Origin: Odontesthes bonariensis
Taxonomy: Eukaryota; Chordata; Actinopteri; Atheriniformes; Atherinopsidae
Assembly: GCF_027942865.1 (NCBI RefSeq)
Contig: NC_134526.1
Location: 6,451,284 to 6,515,283 of the forward strand
Length of the DNA: 64,000 bases
Direction of reading: 5' to 3'
A program made the position numbers and the translations under genes. Below, in pieces: positions 27,298 through 39,769 of the stretch. The notes under the pieces are model-generated. The model searched no databases. It was not told the origin of the DNA and saw only the letters and a list, made by a program, of their open reading frames with translations. Within the stretch, counting starts at the first letter, position 1. Every line of letters begins with the position of its first letter.

Positions 27298-27590
27298 GGG
27301 CCATTTCACTGGATTTTTTGCATTTTGATCGCCCTAAACTAGATCCTGTATGGAAACTGCAACTGTTACACTGCTCAAATCTGGATGGAATTATTCTAAA
27401 GAGGCTGTAGATGAATTAAAACCTTGTTTGAGATTTGTGAAACCTTTTTCTCATCTGTGAAAATGCAGAACAGGGCCATTTTACTGCATTTTTTCCATTT
27501 TGATCACACTAAACTAGATCCTGTATGGAAACTCCAATAGTTACACTGCTCAAATCTGGATGGAATTATTCTAAAGAGGGTACAGGGTCT
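27298..27590 (+). repeat. two-copy direct repeat, 175-bp spacing
   Basis: The segment from gggccattt through actagatcctgtatggaaac and atctggatggaattattcta at 27298-27410 recurs at 27473-27585. The copies are over 90% alike by eye. It is noncoding, and nothing else is recognised between 27070 and 28330. Confidence 0.7.
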
Positions 27591-28334
27591 TTAAAACACA
27601 TTTTATGATTTGTTAAAACTTTATTTGGTCATTGAAAATTCAAAAAGGTGAAATCATCTTGCTGTAAAAGTCCCCCACGGGTGCGACGCCCATGGCTGAC
27701 TCTCTCGTTCGGATTTGTGTGCTGAAGATGAAGCTGCCGGGACCGCTCTGTGGAATTAAAGAAGCTTCCTGTTTGATCAGCAGCTGATGAAGAAGTCAAA
27801 CAGCTGCTCTTTTGGCTCATTAGTCTTATCAGAGTCCCGTAAGACTGAGCTCCTCCTTAATGGGTGGCTGCTCTCAGACAGATGTTAACCACACGTTTAG
27901 GATGCCATTAAAAAGCTCATGGCTGATAACCTCCAGTATAATTAAACAAGAGAAAATATATCATTATGTATTTATGTGTGACGGAGGACAGCGACAGGCT
28001 GTGATGTTGCCACCAGCCGCGTATTGATTTATAAATAACGTATCCACCTGCACACCTGTTGCTTTCCACCTTCAGAAATAGGATTAGAAGAGCTCTCCGT
28101 CTCCAGACATCGAGCTGCTTCCCGGAGGAGAGGGGCCATTTAAGCTCAGACTGCTGTGTGTGGGGCTCCCAGAGTGGAACGAATGGATTCCTGGTTCGAT
28201 GGATTATTTTTAAAGAATCTTTTCTTTAACAGACCTGATTTTCTTTTATTATCATCATTGTCTGAACAAATTATAAGACCACAAGATAAAGTGTGGAGAT
28301 TAAAAAGCATCTAAACATCTTAAAGGATCTGCCT

Positions 28335-28388
28335 TTAAAGGGATAGTTCACCTCTTTTGACATGAAGCTGTATGACATCCCATACTAG
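28335..28388. mobile_element. TTAA foldback end fragment
   Basis: Only the outermost 50 bp of a foldback arm are present (TTAAAGGGATAGTTCACC through catcccatacta). It lies 154 bp left of the larger copy E and may be an abortive or deleted neighbour. Confidence 0.7.
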
Positions 28389-28541
28389 AGTACCTACCTT
28401 CCCATAACTTTGTATCGTTTCGCACATGAAACTTCCACAGAAAGAGACTCAAATCTTAAATTTTTCTTCAAAATATGCTCTGCTAGCTCAGATTTCATTA
28501 AAAAGTCAAACTAAACAGAATTTGTTGTGGTCCTCAGTGCC

Positions 28542-28885
28542 TTAAAGGGATAGTTCGCCTCTTTTGACATGAATCTGTATGAGATCCCATACTAGCAATA
28601 TCATTTATGAACATTTTCTTAGCGATTGTGAGCTCTGACTTTTTCTGGATGAACGATGTTGTGATGCAAATGTATTACTCTGTTGAACGCATATTGTTTT
28701 GAGAAGCAAAACGCTTTATTTTTTAAACCCCAGCCAACGAGCCGGACTACCTCCGTCAACACCAAAACGAGGCTGGAACTCGGCTCACAGGACGCAGCAG
28801 GGGGTAAGAAGATGTTCATAAATGATGTTGCTGATGATGGGATGTCATACAGCTTCATGTCAAAAGAGGCGAACTATCCCTTTAA
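28542..28885. mobile_element. TTAA foldback element, copy E (deleted)
   Basis: Both TTAA-bounded termini are present, but most of the left arm and the centre are missing, so the element is 344 bp. The right arm is complete. Confidence 0.83.
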
Positions 28886-30329
28886 GTCACAGACAACTGC
28901 TTTAAATGTATTTAGCAAGATCCGCCTTTAGTTTTTCCTTATTTCAAGTGATTTTCCAGTGGATTTCATGCAGAGAGAAGGTCATAATTCAATCCCTGTT
29001 TCCCTGCTCAGCACAGGTACGAAAAGAATGACTTCCCAGTCTTTTAAAAAATGTAGGTGTGTAAATATGGAGTAAGCAGACGGAGGAAAGCCTTGTAAAA
29101 AATGAGAAAATACCAGTGATTGAGCGTACTTGGAGACAGCGCTGCCCAGTCAACCCATAGAAGCTGTAGTGAGTTAGAGATTTATCATTACTGAGATCTA
29201 AATAATAAAGTACATGTCAACATTATCCTAATCCAGCACAGAAACAAAATGTTTTTGCTCCTGAATAACACAAATTTAATCTGTAATATAAAGATATGTC
29301 CCTTTTTTTTTTTTTTGCTGGAAATGAGGTTTAAAGGATTAAAAAAAAATCTCAAAGATATTTATGCAATATCCAATGACCCAGATTTTCAATCTGAGAA
29401 CATTTTGAGTTAAATTTGTTGGCATTTAGAGCAGGTTTTAAAAGACAAATTTCATTTATTTATACCGAATGGAAACTTCAGCAGAATCAGAGCCTGATTA
29501 AGTGAAGCTGCAGAGCAGGATATGATGGTGTGCTCAGCCTAAAATGGAAAATATGCTTTAGAAACATTTCAGTCTAGAAGTTAGAGTTCCAGAGTTAGGG
29601 TCCAGAAATGAAACCCTCTGCCTGCATGCACTGAGGTCTGCCTGATTGGTAGTTTTCAGGGGTCTTTGCTTTGGTCATACAAGCTCCTCAGCATCAAAAG
29701 CTTGAGATAAACCAATAAAAAGAGCAGCTGATTATCCACAGATTCAATAAAATCATTTAAATACTTTTAAATGAGCACAAAAGGGTCTGTTTTCCAGACA
29801 GGCCAGAGGTGCACATCTTCAATCAGGACCAGACTTCTTATTAGTGTTGGAATGCATATAAAGTAAAGAGCTTTTAAGGATTTAGTGCGATTCTGTGTCT
29901 GTAAGCCAGCCAGCAGGTGGTTAAAACAGAGCAAACAGCCGGTCACGTTCTGTCTAACCCCAACAAAATCCACCTATCAGTCACTAAAAGTCACTAAGTG
30001 CCACATTACACCTCATTTAGCTTACTATTTGAGCTTAAACAAGCCATTAGATAGCATTGAGCCAGTGCTTCGTCCAGTTTTGTTTTTACCTGGAAACCAA
30101 AAACCGTAACAGCAGTGAGAGAGAGCCTAACTGCGTTTGGATTGATGGCGTGATTGATCCGTGAGCCCTCCAGGCTGCAGCAGTCGGCCCACTTGTGGGC
30201 AGATCAATGGTGTAAATGCAGTTTACTGCGTGATTCTGCTCAGAGTGGCCTTTTAGTGACCAAACACATAAAAAAAAGATGCTCTGTTGTCTGTTGAACC
30301 CCGAATCTCATCCTCAGATCTGTTCTCTG
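28886..30329. other. intergenic, nothing recognised
   Basis: AT-rich unique-looking sequence with a T13 run near 29310. No gene, RNA or repeat could be supported. Confidence 0.4.
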
Positions 30330-30746
30330 CACTGGAAAAAATGCCCCTCCAAAAATAAGTAAGAAAAACAACAAATACATGACTTTTTTGCTTGAAATGA
30401 GCAAAAAAATCTGCCAATGGAACTAGTGAAAATCGGCTTGTCAAGATTTCTTGAAATAAGATGTGATATTTAGGACTTTTGAGATAAAAGTGATCTTGAA
30501 ATTAGCTTAAAAACCTCTTCAAATGTAAAAAAAAAACTTGTTTCATGTGAAATCCAACTCAAAACAATTTGTTTTCAAGACTTTTTAATTTAACAAGATA
30601 TTCCAGATGTATTGTCTTCAAAGCAAGTCCCTATATCTGGCTGAAATGGTACTTGTTAGGCAGTTGTGTCTTATATTAAGTGTAATGAGATATTTTGACT
30701 AGAAATGAGACAAATATACTTGGTAAGACTTTGATTTTTTCCAGTG
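30330..30746 (+). mobile_element. TA-flanked MITE, copy 2
   Basis: The termini CACTGGAAAAAA and TTTTTTCCAGTG are intact. The flanking dinucleotides here are TG and TG rather than TA. The sequence is close to the other four copies. Confidence 0.75.
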
Positions 30747-30819
30747 TGGTTTATTTTCGCTTGCACCGAAGCATTTGAGAGTGATTTCTCCCTGCTGTTT
30801 CGTATTGCAGGGGTTGGTG

Positions 30820-30965
30820 TAGTGTTTGTACCCTCGCTGGTCTGCTCTCTTAAGGTCCCACCACAGCATTTCAGTCAGGCTGAGGTCTGGAGTTTTTCAC
30901 ACGTCCTGTTGTAGATTTGTCGCTGTGTTTGGGATCATTGTGACCCAGTTTCAGCCCAGCTCAGG
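30820..30965 (-). mobile_element. Tc1/mariner transposase C-terminal remnant
   Basis: On the minus strand a short frame reads PDLSLTEMLWWDLKRA. This resembles the SPDLNPIEMLWRDLKR segment that carries the third catalytic acidic residue of Tc1 transposases. Adjacent sequence (gatcattgtgacccagttt) continues the homology. It is a different Tc1 lineage from the 9302 and 44405 copies. Confidence 0.7.
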
Positions 30966-32629
30966 AAATGCTCTGGGATAAAAGTAGGTTTCAAGAAGAG
31001 ATTTAAAATCTGACCTCCTCAGGTAGCTCGTTCTAGAGTTTAGAGGCTTTGACTGCCAGAGAATCTCAGACTATGTGGATGCTCATATTTTACAAAGAGG
31101 TCAGATAAATAAGAAGGTGAAAGGCCAAAAAAGGGCTTTAATAATCGGCTAAACCAGGTATAATAAGGTTTTTGGTTGAGATAAGAAAAGGGGCTGTAGC
31201 AGTTGTCAAGGAGTGAGGAAATGAAGCCGTGTGGAACAGTCTGTGTCTTTAAAAGATAGATTGGATCGTATCTTAGAGATATTTCTTAGCATAAGTTTAG
31301 CATTGTGATGCTAGTTAATCTTGATAATTATATGATTTGAGACTTCTGTCAATCAAAGCGGTTAAATGTTCTCGTTCAAATATATTTTGCATGTTAAACA
31401 TGGGAAAGTTTCCTTTGTATCCACTTTGTAACGATGGGGAAGTTGGCAGCAGTTATTTTTATTATTATTGGGCCACTTATGGGCCAGTTTGTGCTGAGCA
31501 TCAGTGATTAAGAGGAGCTGATAGTGAATATGGGTCAGAGTCTCTGCAGATACAAAGACTACAGTCTGAAATGATTCAGTATTTTTCTCTCATATGGGTT
31601 CATATCCTGATGTGGATAATTTAAAGGAAAAATATCAGGTTGTACAATGAAATCTTAAAACTTTTCTGGAGCTCTACTTCATTACAATCGATATATTTTG
31701 ACCTGTGCATTTATTTAAATAGACAACATTAGTCCTGACCTTTTCTTTGGCAGGAATTTGCATTTAAATCATCTTCTAAATTAACGCTACAAAGATGCAA
31801 TTATCGTTATTTCAATTTGTTTCGTTAGTCATTAAGTTAGAGAATTAGATAAAGTAGAGAAATAACAGTATTTTACCGTAATATGGATTTATTAAAAACC
31901 TTATTCCAGTGTAACTTCTCAAGGAGAGACGTTTTAAGTGTGTTCTTCTTCAGATCTAACTCTTTCTGACGATGCACGAAGCGAAAAAAGTAATAAAAAC
32001 ACGACTGTATGAAAGATCTGAAAGGTCACACAGTTTTTTTTACCTCAATTATTCACAGTTCAAACTGAATCTTCCTTATTTTTTCACACTGTGGAGAGCA
32101 CGTTTCATACATTGCAACGTTATAGGAACCGGCCTTGGACGAACACTTTCATAAAGGTAAAGACGCAAAGTTCTGTTGCTGAAGAGGAGATGCAGAACAT
32201 GAAAGAGGAGTTCTCCCGGAGTTTGTGAAGGAGGGAGAAAGATTTCCTTCACCTTCAAATCCAAGCAGCATGTAAACATTCAGCCAGATGATGAGCAAAA
32301 ACCACATGATCATGAATGGAGAGACACTCCGACACAAGAGAGAGGCACAAGAAAGTAGGAATAGATTTAATTTTACAGCAAAACACACAAACGATGTCTA
32401 ATAAATCTAAATAACGATCATAACAATAATTGGACACATATTCTGGGCAGGAGATGGATTACTGCTTTCGCTGATTTTTAATTTGAACTCCTAAAGTCGA
32501 CACAGATTATCTGAAACATCTCCTGGAAACAAACATTTTCTAATGTGCTTCTTGTTGTCATTGATTCATGTTCTCATGCACACGACAAGCCTTTTATGCA
32601 GTAATTAACACCGCGGTGAGGTCAAGTGG

Positions 32630-32960
32630 GGTTTATTTTGTCTCGTCTCATGTCATGTTTTGTCACTTCCTGTTTTATTTTTGAAAGATTAACTCTCCTT
32701 CTTGTTTCAGGTCGCTTGCCTTTCCTCTCGTGTCCCAGTCTGATTGTCACATGAATGATTCCACCTGTTAACCCTGTGTGTATAAGAGTCTGCGTCTCCC
32801 CTTGTCTTGTGCCAGTGTGTCGTATTTGTTGGTTCACTCTTGCCTTTCCAAAGTCCAAGTTCCAAGTAACCGTTTTGGGTCATTTCCTCGCTAAGAGAGT
32901 TTTTTGTTTTGATTAACTTCTATAATATAGCTTATTAAAGCCAAGTTTAAGTTTCATATT
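32630..32960 (+). repeat. possible solo LTR
   Basis: The T/C-rich composition, a gtgtataagagtctgcgtct stretch that could be a TATA region, a later tattaaag near 32933 and a polypyrimidine end resemble fish Gypsy-type LTRs. I did not find matching target duplications or a second copy, so the call is weak. Confidence 0.3.
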
Positions 32961-33140
32961 TTTCTTGTTTTTTCCTCCAAGTGGAGCGACTTTTGTTTTG
33001 ATAAATATTTCACAGTAAAAATATAAATATTTAAAATATAAATGGAGTGGAGTGATTCTTATTTTTTTTATATTTTTTCATAGCTATACTTCTCTCATTT
33101 TGGGAGAAGTATATATATTATTGATAACTTCTATAGCCTG

Positions 33141-33552
33141 CACTGGAAAAAATGCCCCTCCAAATATAGGTAAAAAAAACAGACGTTTTTGCCTGAAATA
33201 AGAGAAAAAAATCTGCCAATGGAACTAGTGAAAATCGGCTTGTCAAGATTTCTTGAAATAAGATGTGATATTTAGAACTTTTGAGATAAAAGTGATCTTA
33301 AAATTAGCTTAAAAACCTCTTCAAATGAAAAAAAAAGCTTGTTTCATATGATATGTGACTCAAAACAATTTGTTTTCAAGACTTTTTCACTTAACAAGAT
33401 ATTCCAGATGTATTGTATTAAAACAAGATATATCTTGCTGATATCTATATCTGGCTGAAATGGTACTTGTTAGGCAATTGTGTCTTATATCAAGTGTAAT
33501 GAGATACTCGATGAGACAAATATACTTGGAAAGATTTAGATTTTTTCCAGTG
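33141..33552 (+). mobile_element. TA-flanked MITE, copy 3
   Basis: Intact inverted termini CACTGGAAAAAA/TTTTTTCCAGTG. The flanks are TG and AG, so the target duplication has decayed or is absent. It ends exactly where recognisable myosin-tail pseudogene sequence begins. Confidence 0.75.
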
Positions 33553-35720
33553 AGGAGTTAACAGAGGCAGCAAATGTCAGAACCGAGCAGAAGCTGAAGG
33601 TGGAGGATCTCATAGTGGAGCTGGAAAGGTCAAACGCAGCCAGTGTAACAGTAACAGAGACATTTCATTTTCTTTTTTCTTGCCTTCTTGCAGCTGACTT
33701 TGTCACGTATGCTGCTTCCTTTAGGTTCTGGCTGAATAAAAACAGAAGCATGAGACAATGAGAGGAGGAAGAATCCAGAAGGCTGAACCCAGAACTATTT
33801 CAACTGAAATAGTTCCGTTTTTTTTGCTGAAAGGATGTTCATATCGTCAGATATCTCTGAACAAGTTGGACAATCTCAAGTTGGAGAAAGCTGCAGAACA
33901 AGATGAACAACAGAGGAAAGACACACATGCAGCTCTCGAGGAAGTGGAGGTTTATTTTATGTCCCCAACATGCCAAAATCTTACACCTTTAACTCGAGCT
34001 GGGGCAAGTCAAGGTGATGGTGGGCAGAGAAAGACCAGGAAATCCACCAGGTCAAGAGGAACCACGAGAGAACACTGGATTCTGAGAAGCAGAAGCAGCA
34101 GAAACAGGATAAACAAAAAGATGGAGATCAAGCTGGAGATCAAGCTGGATCAGCGCTCTCGGGTCCATCTGGATGAAGCGCTCCGCAGTCAGGTGACCTA
34201 CAGAAGGAATAAGCTTCGGTATGATTGAACGCTGCAACAATCTGATAACGCTGAGAATGAGGACATCAAGGCAACGGTGGAGCAATCAGATAGAGACTGG
34301 AAGCTCTCACAGTATACTTGAAATAAATATCTTAAGCTAAGATCTTACACTGGAAAAAAGCCCCTCCAAAAATAAGTAAGAAAAACAACAAATACAAGAC
34401 GTTTTTGCTTGAAATGAGCAAAAAAATCTGCCAATGGAACTAGTGAAAATCGGCTTGTCAAGATTTCTTGAAATAAGATGTGATATTTGGGCATTTTGAG
34501 ATAAAAGTGATCTTGAAATTAGCTTAAAAACCTCTTCAAATGTAAAAAAAAAAAGCTTGTTTCATATGATGTGTGACTCAAAACAATTTGTTTTCAAGAC
34601 TTTTTCATTTAACAAGATATTCCAGATGTATTGTCTTCAAACAAGTCCCTATATCTGGCTGAAATGGTACTTATTAGGCAGTTGCGTCTTATATTAAGTG
34701 TAATGAGATATTTTGACTAGAAATGAGACAAATATACTTGGTAAGACTTTGATTTTTTCCAGTGTAATGGTTGTTCCAGAAATATATTGATGATCAGACC
34801 TCATCAGCTCTAAAACATAAGAAGATAAAAGCTTTTCTGCACTCAGAGAACCATCCAGGAGGTGAGCAATGCAAACCAGGCCAAAATGTGAGCCCGATCC
34901 TCTGTGCAGTTTGCCCCACAGTCATTCGAATGAGAGCTGTTTGACTTTGAGGTTGGATTATGATTTCACAGTGACTTCACATTAGCATACCGGCTGCCAT
35001 GATGGCTGAGGAGCTTAAAAAAAAAAAAAAGAGCAGGACACTGGAATTCACATGGAGAGAAAATAAAGACAAACACGGAGACCTTTGTGAAAGATGAAGA
35101 TGGATCTGAGGGGAGGAAAAAGCTCCAGAAACAGTGGAGCAGGGTACATTTCAACTCACAACACAAGCATTTTTATAAGAAAAGAAAGGCTGAACAGCAG
35201 TTTAAACTAAACAAATTTATGAGGGCCGTGAGCCGGACAAAGAGCTGAAAGCAGAGCAGAAATGCAGCGGTGATGCCGTGAAAAGTGTTTATTAAAGAGC
35301 TCACACAGCAGGTAAGAAGAATGTCCCATTAGCATCAACTCTCACAAGATGAAATTCAAAGAAATGTAGAAATGTGAGAGTATGGACCTTTAGTTTTTCA
35401 TTTTAGGGTGAAGAGGAGAGGACGGATGCTGCAAGGCTGCAGGATCAGGACAGCAAACTGCAGCTGAAAGTAAAAGCATACAAGTGGCAGAGTGAAGAGG
35501 AAGAAAAACACAAATATTGTGTAAAATGTTGGCATGGTGTGTCCTTAGAGAGGAATTTTCCAGACTCTTGTCTGTGGCACACAGAGGGAAAAAAGACAAA
35601 ATCCAGATGGCAAAATTTAGGAAGGTGAAGCGTGAACAGAAGGAAGCTGAGGAGGGAGCTGACATCGAGTCCCACTTGAATAATTTAAGAGCAGAGGCAG
35701 CTAAAAAGGTTTACTTTATA
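33553..35720 (+). pseudogene. myosin heavy chain tail pseudogene
   Basis: Pieces of sarcomeric myosin rod appear in the correct order with old intron spacing. Around 33600: KVEDLIVELERSNAAS. At 33725: VLAE, stop, KQKHE, where the intact gene has [10 protein letters not shown]; the stop is TAA at 33737-33739. Around 33880-33950: LKLEKAAEQDEQQ through AALEEVE. Around 34100: NRINKKMEIKLE. Around 34160: LDEALRSQVTYRRN, then a stop. Near 34990: AAMMAEELKKKKKEQDTG. At 35440: ARLQDQDSKLQLKVKAYK. At 35607: MAKFRKVKREQKEAEEGADI. There are several stops and frame breaks. No motor-domain sequence is seen to its left. It is the 3' end of a dead tandem copy lying upstream of the live gene on the same strand. 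Confidence 0.85.
34348..34764 (+). mobile_element. TA-flanked MITE, copy 4
   Basis: Intact termini with TA at both sides (34346-34347 and 34765-34766). It is inserted within the myosin tail pseudogene, between its exon-35-like and exon-37-like parts. Confidence 0.82.
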
Positions 35721-38700
35721 AGGAAGGAGCATTGTTATTGCCTGTTTTACTGAAAATAATGCAGTGATATTCCAAACTAGAGAAGTAGAAGAGCTGGGGT
35801 GTATAAAAGAACATTTAAATGCAAGATTTTCCATAAACAGCAAAAGGAATTGTTGACTAAATCTGCAGTGATTGAGGGTATCCATCCATCCTGCTTAATA
35901 AAATTCAGGGTCATGCGCCTTCAGGTGAGAGGCGTGGTCCACCCTGGATGGGTCGCCGGTCCATCACAGCGCCAACACAGAGACAAACATAATGGAATTT
36001 AATCAAGCACATTTACTTAAGCGCATGCAGTTCTGAGCTACTGCTTTACAAGAGTATTTTCTGATGCAAAAACTTTGAATATGAATTAATTACACTGCAT
36101 CCTTCGGACTAAAGAGGAGCTTTACCATCCAGCTTTTTATTAACACAGTTCAAAAGCCTGCATCTCTGATTGTATGGGGGTGCATTAGTGCCTGTGGAAC
36201 TGAAATCTCCATCAGTGCTGATACACATGCAGGTTTCAGAGCAACATGTGCCCCCGTCCAGATGATGTCTGCCTTTGAACTGCTCTCCAGCTGCTGACTG
36301 CCTGTTATCCCTCTGCGGCTTCACCGATAGTAAACAGCAACATGAGAGGATTGATCCATTGTGCTGTGTATGAATAATTAACACTGGATCAACACTCGAA
36401 TCCCAACCATATTACTGCTGTGTTTCACTTCCTTATTTGTCTTTATTTTGACTTCCCTCCGACTTCAGTTGATTACTAATTTGTTAGGCAATAAATGTAT
36501 GTTGTTAGGGTTAAGGAAACCTTAACCTTAACCTCATAGTTGGGCATTAAAGTAACAGCTGTGAGATGTGACATCACTATCATGTGTGAGCGCTGCATAT
36601 GTACAGCCACACACTCAAATTTATGGTGACGACGAGACAACAATGACAAAAAAAACATCAAGCAAAACAAAGCAAAGCAAAACAGTGTCGTGAAGGGCTT
36701 TAAACCCCAGTTGAGAGCTGCGGTATCGTGGTTCACGGCCGCTTTAGGGCAGCGTCAGGTCAGTGTAGTTCAATAACTCACAAATGTCTTTAGTGTTGCT
36801 TTGAAAACACATTTTAAAATACATTTTATTGCAAAATGCTCCTTCAACTTCTGTTACTGTTGCTGTAAATGTGAAGCTTTTTGGGGTACCTAATGAGTTC
36901 AAAAGCAAGCTCTCGACCAAGAGTCGGTAAGAGTTAGAACGGGCAGATTTATGACCAGTTGAAAATATACACAGTATCTGTTCACAATTAGGATTAGAGT
37001 CTACTGTGGTCATTACTACAAGACACAGAAAGCATTCACGATCATTTTAATGTCTGTTAAGGACTGTGAAACGTCCCTTATAGTCTGTGCAGTTCCATGT
37101 TGTTGATTTTTCTATCCTAAAGCATTTAAATTAGGAAGATAAATATTATATATATTGGTGGTGGAGGAGAGGGGAGAACCCAAATGCAAATCAGCAGAAT
37201 AATAACCAAGGAAAAACATTTTGCAAAAACAAATTATAGTTCCAAAGACCAAACTACAGAGTATTTCCAGAGGTTGTAACAGTGAGGATCTGACAATGAC
37301 TGAGAGAAACCAGTGAGTTTAAATACTGGGGGCGAACTGATTAGAGAGTGACTGCAGCTGAGGATAATGGACAGACGTGGCAGAGGAGCTAATGATCCGA
37401 CAGGAGGAAAGTGAGGAAAACAAACTGTGGGTGAGAACAAAGAGCAAGAAACAAAACAGAAAAACCAAACTGAGACAAGACTAACTGACCAAAGACAAAA
37501 ATAAGTGTCACTATAGACAAACTACTAAAGACGAGACCAATACAAACCAGTGAACCAAAGAAGACAAACAAACTAAGCTTAAACAAAATGCCAACTTAGG
37601 AGTAATCTATGAACATAAATCAAGACTAAACATACAGACTAGATATATCCAAATACCAACCAATGACGGGCAAACAAAAAACTGAACAATAACAAAACAC
37701 AGTAAAACTGAGACGTGAAAAACAAACCTAAAGTCCAAAATCTAACAATATAAGGAGAAAGATAATATTTTCTAACGATTAACAGGAATTAAAATATACG
37801 TTTGTGTGTAAAAGTATTTAAATCTTTTATTCTGATGGGAATAAGAAGTAACTCACCAGCAGGTTTCTCTCACTACCTGCAAAAGAAACTGACCTCCAAG
37901 AGACGGAGCTCATTGTTCTTTAACTGTTGCGTCAATCAATGAATACCATACGATGATCTAAAGGTTATTTCTTTTTCCCCTCTATTCAAAGCCTCAAAGA
38001 TAAACAATGGTGAGAAAAAGAGATATTTTATGATGTGCCTTCACACAAAACTGACTCTAACAGCTGATAATGAAAATCTGCTCATTAACACTGCTGTCGC
38101 CCTCGAATCGAACTGTAAAACTCCCATTAACACTGACTCACAGCTTCTACTGAAAGCCCCAGAGATGATTAAAGCCCCTCAGCAACTCAGACCCGCACAA
38201 CTGGGCATGTGGGTTCAAATGGACCTGATGAAAGTCCACCTTTTTCGCTCCTGTCAGCGCTGCAGTAATCAGCAGCAGCTGGTATGTTCCTGACATTTGT
38301 GGAAATCCCTGTGAAGCAGGGTTAGAGTTACCGCTGTGCATGTGTGACTTTCAGCTGGGAGAATTATGAGCAAGTGCTGAAGGTAACCTCCAAGAGCCGG
38401 GAGAGTGCAGGGGAGGGGGACGTGAGGAGCTGACAGGTTGTTAACAGAAACGGGACACCGAGCAGCGGGTGGCATCTGAAGTCATTCATCATGTTAAACA
38501 TGCATGGGCCAGAGTTACTGTATGAAGGGATCAAGGCAAAAAGGAATGCAATCCAACTGCAGAATTCCAAAAAACTAAAATACTTAAAGAGACAGAAAAC
38601 AACTGCAGAGAGACCCGTAATGACTATAAACAATCCTCATCTTTTCAAAAAAGAGACTTATTTACATTCGGCTATGAAGAGAAACAAAGCAGAGAAAACT

Positions 38701-38740
38701 ACAAACGACTAGGAGCTAAAAACAACAAAAAAAAGATACA
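35721..38740. other. intergenic, nothing firmly recognised
   Basis: Mostly A-rich sequence. 37140-37780 is an A/C-rich stretch with many 'aaacaaa/aaagac' runs and resembles the internal or LTR part of an old retroelement, but no protein remnant was read. No supported gene. Confidence 0.4.
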
Positions 38741-39533
38741 TAAAAGCAATGCAAAATGACAATAAGGAGACAAAAGCACTGCATAAGTGACAATAAGGAG
38801 ACAAAAGCGCTGCAAAAATGACAATAAGGACATAAAAGCACTGCAAAAGTGACAATAAGGAGACAAAAGCACTGCATAAGTGACAATAAGGAGACAAAAG
38901 CGCTGCAAAAATGACAATAAGGACATAAAAGCACTGCAAAAATGACAATAAGGAGACAAAAGCACTGCAAAAGTGACAATAAGGACACAAAAGCACTGCA
39001 AAAATGACAATAAGGACATAAAAGCACTGCAAAAGTGACAATAAGGAGACAAAAGCACTGCAAAAGTGACAATAAGGACATAAAAGCACTGCAAAAGTGA
39101 CAATAAGGAGACAAAAGCACTGCATAAGTGACAATAAGGAGACAAAAGCACTGCAAAAGTGACAATAAGGACATAAAAGCACTGCAAAAATGACAATAAG
39201 GAGACAAAAGCACTGCAAAAGTGACAATAAGGACATAAAAGCACTGCAAAAGTGACAATAAGGAGACAAAAGCACTGCATAAGTGACAATAAGGACATAA
39301 AAACACTGCAAAAGTGACAATAAGGAGACAAAAGCGCTGCAAAAATGACAATAAGGACATAAAAGCACTGCATAAGTGACAATAAGGACATAAAAGCACT
39401 GCATAAGTGACAATAAGGAGACAAAAGCGCTGCAAAAATGACAATAAGGACATAAAAGCACTGCATAAGTGACAATAAGGACATAAAAGCACTGCAAAAA
39501 TGACAATAAGGACACAAAAGCACTGCAAAAGTG
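38741..39533. repeat. minisatellite, 31-bp unit
   Basis: About 25 units with the pattern gacaataagga(ga/ca)(c/t)aaaag, then c(a/g)ctgca(a/t)aa(g/a)t. Two alternating unit variants (gagac versus gacat) form a higher-order pattern. No minus-strand frame contains a stop, so three overlapping frames of about 270-326 codons arise there; because 31 is not a multiple of 3, each cycles through all phases. The flank to 39760 is a degenerate agacacaaaa repeat. Confidence 0.93.
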
Positions 39534-39769
39534 ATCAGACATCTTCTGCAGTGACAAAAAACAAGGAGGCAACACCAAAAACTTCTGAGAGACACAAAAC
39601 ATGCACAAAGAGACAAAAGATCTGCAAAAGAAGCAAACAATGGGGGAATATGAGCAGAGACAAATCATCAATGAAGAGACACAAAACAAAGAACAAAGAG
39701 GTTAAACTGAAATCAACTCAGACAAGAAGGACAAAGAGACACAAAAACAGCTCAGAAGATTCTAACGTT

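Noticed and set aside
38699..39689. Three overlapping hydrophobic open frames of 270-326 codons
   Set aside because: They are a by-product of the 31-bp tandem repeat; all three frames encode the same peptide in different phase.
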